Under the pieces are notes generated by a model. It did no database searches and was not told the DNA's origin. It worked only from the letters and a program-made list of their open reading frames with translations. Below are positions 60,289 through 64,000 of a DNA stretch of 64,000 nt, in pieces. Source of the stretch: Symsagittifera roscoffensis (Eukaryota > Xenacoelomorpha > Acoela > Convolutidae); the NCBI RefSeq assembly GCF_963678635.1, contig NC_087068.1:60078872-60142871 (forward strand), written 5' to 3'. A program made the position numbers and the translations under genes. Every line of letters starts with the position of its first letter. Within the stretch, counting starts at the first letter, position 1.

Positions 60289-63200
60289 GCAGAAGTCAAA
60301 GTCTGCAAAATCGCAACATACGTCTGCAAAGTCTGAATTTAAGTCTACAAAGACTCAAAATAAGTCTGCAAAGTCTGAACCTGAGTCGGCAAAGTCTGAA
60401 CATAAATTTGCAACGTCAAAACGTAGGTCTGCAAAGTCTGAAGCATAGCCAACCGAAGATTGGAAAAGATAATGAACCTAAGTAAACATAAAAAAACGCT
60501 GGCTTTCCTTTCTTGAAAAAATCTCAACTTTCGAAATTCAAAATAAAAATAGATGCTTTTTTTACTCTTTAACTTTCTAGAACATTTTTTTTTGGGCATT
60601 TTTTTGATAAAATGAACGCAACTAAAGAAGATTGGATCAATATGTAAAGTTTTTTTCCTTTGGAATTCCCAAAAATTTATTCCACTTTCGATACTACAAA
60701 TCTTTCACGTTTTTTTTTCGCGCTTTTTCCACGTTTGTAGTTGGAGAGTGCTAATTACGCCAATTTCAGCAGATGAATTTCCGCAGATTGCAGACTGCAC
60801 AGATTGAACCCAAAAATTGAACATATACATACGTGAATTCATTAAGACATTGAAATGTATGAATGCACATCTGTTGTTCTTAGAGATTTTAAAGACTTTT
60901 CCTGAGAAAAAAAACTAAAAAACGCAGCTAATCCTTTATATAAAGCTTCACAACGTTCACTACTCTTAAGATAATTCTGTAAAGTCTGAACATAAGTCTG
61001 CAAAGCGAGTTCGTGGTTTTAGGTTCAGACTTAATGAATCTGAATCGATCCACGTGGGGACCGAAATTTCGTAGTCGCCACGAAGATCAAAGTCTCTGAA
61101 GATGTAACGTCTGAAGATGAGTGTGCGAAGTCTGAACTTTTTGCTTGATTTTTTGACCACGACGGCTCGAAGACATGCGAACACACATGCGGTTCGAACA
61201 CATGCGAGTTTTGCATTCTATTTTTGAACGAGACGGGTCGAACACAAAGTAAAACAAAAGTTCGAGTCGGTCAAAACAAAGTCGAACACAAACATAGTTT
61301 CACCAAGAATTTAATCTGATTGTCGGAGTGTTTTGTTCGCAAATTGTTGGACAGTTGCAATAAGCGAAAAAATCTGGTATCAATTTTTAACGTGCAGTTA
61401 ACTAGAACGTGCAGTTTGACGTTGCAATCAATTTTTAACGTGCGTAGTTGCTGATCATGTACAGGACCGCCACGAGAAGGCCTGCACATGGTCCCAAAGT
61501 AAACTCTAAGCAAAGTTTTTGGGGCCTTGATGAAGAAATTGGCACAAGAAATTATAGCTAGGAAGCAGTTGAATGAAACAAAAAATCTTTGAAATTCATA
61601 TTAAATGAATTTTAACGGGGTGTTTTTAAAGTTAAATGAAACAGACAATAAGGTTGCTAGGGTCTCTGGCTAGGCTGCTTCAGTCAAACATTTTTTGTTG
61701 GACCACTTGGCTTCGCATTGGATTTAATGATCCAAGTTGTCTGGTGCCTAAATCTTTTGCTTCATGAGGTCCAAAACCACAAACCATAGTTTTCTGTTCC
61801 GCGCGGTCTGAAACTGGATTCCTTCAGTCCATGCAGTCTGAACATAGTATTTTTTTATCCACACGGTCCGAACATATCATATTCTGGCCCCATTTGTCCG
61901 AATATGCTAAATTTTGGTCCACACGGTCTGAATATAAAACCATGACCTCGACCTGGGCTGTTTGCTTAAGGTTAGTTAAACTTAGACGAGATATCGTCAC
62001 TCATCTACAGTAAAATTGTCTCCAGGAAGTACACGCTACCGCTTGAGAAACTCATTCCAAACGGCGTCATTAATGTAGTGTAGCAATTAGTTACCCAACG
62101 AATTGGATTGTAAGTCAGATATTTCTAAGACATACATGCCCATTGCGTATCATAAATACGCCATTTCGATAAGCTAACTCAGTTCGAATTTTCAGCACTA
62201 AACTTAGCTGGCATTTTGTTTTAAAAAAATGTTTACTTCAAAAACTTTTTCAAAAAGTGTGTCTCTGCGACGAAGATACCAGTCTGTCTCGAGATGCTTG
62301 CATTGTTCCATTAGTTCTTTTATTAAGGTTGATTTAAAGATTGTTTTTGACCAAGTATTGTCGAAGTTCCTTGTAAGCGTATCAAAGAAAGATTTGTTAA
62401 CAATTTGGTCTCCCCCAATCAAAAACTAATTTAACGGGTAAGCAGAAAAAAGACATGTTAAATATCGTGGCAGACATCTATTCCCATCCGTTTTAAGAAA
62501 GTGGAAAATACATAATTAGGCTTGTTTTCAAATTAAAAAATCTTTTTGATTTACCGATAAAGAAAAACAAATAAGATCGGTTTTTGTGTGTATCAGACTG
62601 ATCTCCGAAATGCGGCAAAAAGTAATACCATTCAGAGGCGGATCTAGGATTTTCTCGAGGGAGAAGCGGATTTTCAAAGGCGCACTCCCCCCTCATGGTT
62701 AGTATATATTGGCGCCCAAGGCGACTAAGAACATTCTTAGGGACCGTCACCAAAAATAGTATTTCAAAATAGTACAAACGGGGGTCCATGCATCAGTTCT
62801 TGTAGACCTATCATTTTTTCCTGGTAGTCTCACTCTAGACAACCGGACGCAACCGGAGTCTTTTAGGTGGAATTTTGCTGTTAAGGTTACCTTTGCTGTA
62901 TGACAGTAGACTGATCTTTTCATCCTTCAAACAATGCATTTAATTTCAAAATTTTTTCCAAAATGATGTACATGCCTTTGGAAACATGAGTTTTTCATAA
63001 CTTCGATATATTTTTGATTAGGAGAAAGACAATGAAGCAACATCCAAGGTGACATTTTGCTGAATCTCTGTTAGCGAAGAGGATAAACGTCAAAAATCAC
63101 TGATTAAAAATAGCAGGAGAAATTTAAATTTAGTTTTGTATTAGAAATCAAATTTTTCCTTATTTCTTGCTAATTGAGTGAAAATTTTGCGCAAATCCTG

Positions 63201-63771
63201 CAAAAAAACAGCTGGAAAAAGTCAGATGGAAAGCCAGCCACTACTCACATCGCATGAGCAGTAATCACGGAATGCACTTCTTGCATAATATCTTGCATAA
63301 TACCATGAATGATTTGCATTTTGAGAAGGTTGTTTTGCAGACAAGTGAGTTGGTCAGAACTGGATGAGGCAAATTGAGCCAAAAATAAACTGCAATTTTA
63401 GAAAAATGCGAGCATATGTCCCCACACAGCCAAATAAACAAAAGGAAGTCACCCAAAAGACTGTAAATTATACGAAGAAGTCGCTGAGGCTACACATTGC
63501 AGCCGGCCTTATCTCGAATGATTACTATCATAAAAAGTGGGAACAGAAGCCATAGCTACTTTTTGAAGGGAAATGGCTGAGGCCATAGTTTATTGCTGCC
63601 GATCGAAAGATTACCTTCATCAAATAATAAGATAATAAAGTTACCAAACTTCTCTCTGCAAAAGTCTTTCTTATCATTATTTATCTTACTTTCACGCATA
63701 TTTTTGAATAATTAGGCAGTCGACAATTGCTCGACTATAACTTCTGCTTTTTGGCTTCTAACTTTAATCTG
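60289..63771 (-). repeat. Right arm of the 3.46-kb inverted repeat
   Basis: Reverse complement of 47970-51432 with point differences and indels. The outer end is sharp at 63771: immediately after aactttaatct the sequence switches to gcgtcattttgcctacc, the LTR unit. The inner end is lost in the gap, so the arm is probably longer than visible. Confidence 0.9.
62204..62430 (-). CDS. Unrecognised ORF in right arm (open copy)
   Basis: An open minus frame of about 72 codons without a clear ATG: IGGDQIVNKSFFDTLTRNFD, then TWSKTIFKSTLIKELMEQCK, then LETDWYLRRRDTLFEKVFE and a hydrophobic end. The residue mix (Trp, charged helices) looks protein-like, and the left-arm copy is frameshifted. It could be an internal exon or a transposon gene relic. 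I do not recognise it. Confidence 0.3.
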
Positions 63772-64000
63772 CGTCATTTTGCCTACCTTGACTTTAGCTG
63801 ATTAATGGTTGCTGTGAAAAAACTTGATGTCATTTTGTTTATTCGGCCTTCTGCTAATTAATTATTGACATGGAAAAATCTGTGCCTATGGTGGTAATAT
63901 TGGTCGCCATTTTGGGACCGAATTTTTTCTGCATCATCAGAAGCTTATGTTGTCCTGAACTCAAATTTGAAAAGATTACTCACCTGTGAAAAAAAAAATT
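63772..64000 (-). repeat. Further LTR-unit copy, truncated by window end
   Basis: Matches the 57.70-57.93 kb part of the LTR unit closely (gcgtcattttg, ctgattaatggttgctgtg, ggaccgaattttttctgc). It begins exactly where the right arm ends, so the arm lies inside, or was joined to, the LTR-unit array. Confidence 0.9.

Noticed and set aside
60021-60485. 154-codon ORF spanning the gap
   Set aside because: It runs through 200 N and then through the 21-bp minisatellite, so it has no meaning.
1-64000. tRNA or rRNA genes
   Set aside because: I scanned by eye for tRNA A/B boxes and conserved rRNA words and saw none. A covariance-model scan would be needed to exclude degenerate copies.

Overview
This window is gene-poor, AT-rich eukaryotic DNA, most likely from an animal and probably an invertebrate. 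Tc1/mariner and Ty3/gypsy relics, kilobase satellites and the absence of dense bacterial-type coding support that; the species cannot be named from the sequence. I found no intact, recognisable host gene. Nearly all open frames are shadows of tandem repeats or remains of transposable elements. It reads as heterochromatin or another repeat-dense block.

Layout. (1) 1-3.2 kb: mostly unique-looking DNA with a large foldback palindrome (632-1067, with outer inverted ends at 577-616 and 1358-1396). (2) 3.2-11.5 kb: a tandem/nested array of about 1.07-kb units. Each joins a decayed minus-strand Tc1/mariner transposase piece to a short TTCGAC-type minisatellite. Two units (7.4-9.1 and 9.8-11.5 kb) keep most of the transposase plus a second conserved block with a short plus-strand ORF. 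(3) 12.47-37.65 kb: one uninterrupted array of a 73-bp satellite, about 345 copies, with several generations of higher-order duplication. (4) 37.65-40.17 kb: spacer with a both-strand cluster of a ggattccgcaa motif and a small hairpin-rich triplicated unit. (5) 40.17-46.88 kb: a 22-bp CTCGAG minisatellite, about 305 copies, open in all minus frames. (6) 47.97-51.43 kb and 60.29-63.77 kb: two arms of a 3.46-kb inverted repeat. (7) Between the arms: a decayed minus-strand Ty3/gypsy element with gag pieces, zinc knuckle, RT, RNase H, integrase zinc-binding domain and pol tail, with divergent LTRs. Its 5' LTR side is expanded into tandem 1.13-kb units, and a 200-N assembly gap lies at 60089-60288.

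How the parts relate. A module in the inverted-repeat arms (50.22-50.56 kb) is a diverged relative of the module that opens the mariner/minisatellite array (3.25-3.76 kb). The foldback near 1 kb resembles part of the LTR-unit flank near 57.9 kb. The right inverted-repeat arm ends inside an LTR unit that resumes at 63772. The window therefore looks like a few repeat families repeatedly duplicated and nested, not a set of cooperating genes.

Limits: identities, copy numbers and boundaries were read by eye and are approximate. Family calls rest on protein motifs, not on searches.
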